From: Nymphaea colorata
Taxonomy: Eukaryota > Streptophyta > Magnoliopsida > Nymphaeales > Nymphaeaceae
Assembly: GCF_008831285.2 (NCBI RefSeq)
Contig: NC_045142.1
Coordinates: forward strand, 2,237,001-2,301,000
Direction of reading: 5' to 3'
DNA length: 64,000 nt
Position 1 is the stretch's first letter; every line of letters begins with the position of its first letter. Both the position numbers and the translations under genes were made by a program. A model generated the notes under the pieces. It was not told the origin of the DNA. It searched no databases and saw only the letters and a program-made list of their open reading frames with translations. This document shows positions 63,086-64,000 of the stretch, piece by piece.

Positions 63086-64000
63086 GGGTTCCCTTCTTGG
63101 AGTCAAAGCTCACTCTAGGACCATCTTGTTCTCCAAGCCTGTGACTCCACAAACACACACTCTTCCTCACAATTCAATCAAACGAAGACAATAATAGTAT
63201 TTTGTGGCAAAAGAAAACAAAGTTGCACTGTTCATTGAGTGATGTACAAGCCCCACACCATTAAAGAGACAAAGAGAGAGAGAGAAAGAGAGAGAGCTAC
63301 CAACCTGTAAGGCCATCCACCCAGAGCAGGAAAAGCATAAGAAACAAGAAGATCACGAAATCAACGTCAATCTGCAGGGACGACCATGAAATAACGATAT
63401 TTAGACGGCCTTGATTTGATGCCACGCCCAGCAGGAAAAGAGAAGGAGAGAGAGAGAGAAGAAGAAGAAAAAGCAAGAGAAATTCCTGAACGCAATCAGC
63501 AACAAGAGAGTGAGAGAGAAGACCACGCATGGTTCAAAAACGTTTATAAACACTGCAAGGTAAGTCCACAACGCAATCTAAGAAACAGAACAGAAAGGAA
63601 AAAAGTGAAACTTCTTCAGATATTTCAAAAGAAAATTTAAAGAAAAAAATACCATAAGATCACAACAGCATGAAAATTACCCTACCAACCAACACACATC
63701 ACCAAATCTCCTTCCCTCAAAGGAAACCACACAAAATCTACACAGGCACATGACAGAAACGTATCAGAGGTTAAGATACCTATCATTTGAGAATCAAACA
63801 CTTCAAGTTTTTACCACCTTCCCTTCCGCGAGAAAAAAGAAGGAAAAGTGAGAGGAACGGTGGAGTGAAGAGGGTCGGAGGGGGGGAAACAACAGGATGG
63901 CAACAGTAGAGAAGAGAGAAGTAAGAAAAGCTTATCATTATCACACTGGCACTTGCAGTGTCAGAAGCAACAGAAGCACACCCTCCATAGACGCCACCGC
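63086..64000 (-). promoter_or_regulatory. 5' leader and upstream region of the BEL1-type gene
   Basis: A likely leader intron acceptor (CCTTACAG before GTTGG on the gene's strand) lies at 63305-63312; its donor was not fixed. GA-rich runs at 63273-63297 and 63437-63470 (CT-rich on the gene's strand) are of the kind bound by plant GAGA-binding BPC proteins, which control ovule genes in Arabidopsis. The regulatory reading is inference. Confidence 0.35.

Noticed and set aside
63086-63106. Seven-codon extension at the BEL1-type start
   Set aside because: The upstream codon is TTG; the ATG at 63083-63085 begins a typical BELL N-terminus.

Overview
This is nuclear DNA of a flowering plant. The evidence is split genes with long AT-rich introns, a PLS-class pentatricopeptide-repeat (PPR) gene, a DA1-type LIM peptidase gene, a BEL1-type homeodomain gene, a plant L1-type LINE and many (TA)n/(GA)n microsatellites. 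The long introns and mixed repeats would suit an early-diverging angiosperm or magnoliid, but the species cannot be fixed from sequence alone. No prokaryotic, organellar, rRNA, tRNA or CRISPR feature was recognised.

Layout: 1-1182 holds no gene. 1523-6285 (+) is a three-exon type-1 protein phosphatase (TOPP). 6286-12596 is gene-free, with microsatellites and one clear hAT-like miniature element (10742-10907). 12597-14456 (+) is an intronless PPR-E gene. 14457-18900 has only doubtful small ORFs. About 18905-24840 (-) is a LINE with two intact ORFs. 24841-29750 has no gene. 30208-36483 (+) is a 12-exon DA1-related gene closest to DAR2. It meets tail-to-tail with a seven-exon mitochondrial carrier gene at 37234-41375 (-). 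41750-56262 is a gene-free accessory stretch: a 179-bp TA microsatellite, hAT-like miniature elements, a MULE-like 258-bp MITE and an 82-bp minisatellite with units in opposite orientations. 56263-63085 (-) is a four-exon BEL1-type homeobox gene whose first coding intron is GC-AG.

The five host genes are unrelated housekeeping or developmental genes and do not form a cluster. I rebuilt exon models by hand from splice sites, phase continuity and family conservation. All four spliced models keep frame throughout (316, 497, 351 and 847 aa). Several long open frames begin at TTG or GTG; starts were moved to the first ATG.

The most original signals are: (1) short non-autonomous hAT-like elements sharing a CAGKGGCRGAGCC terminus, two with exact 8-bp target duplications; (2) the 82-bp repeat system at 49903-51639, with inverted arms, a diverged extra unit and a MITE in the spacer; (3) a GC-AG intron in the BEL1-type gene; (4) a LINE with intact frames but an altered endonuclease motif and a degenerate RNase H-like tail.
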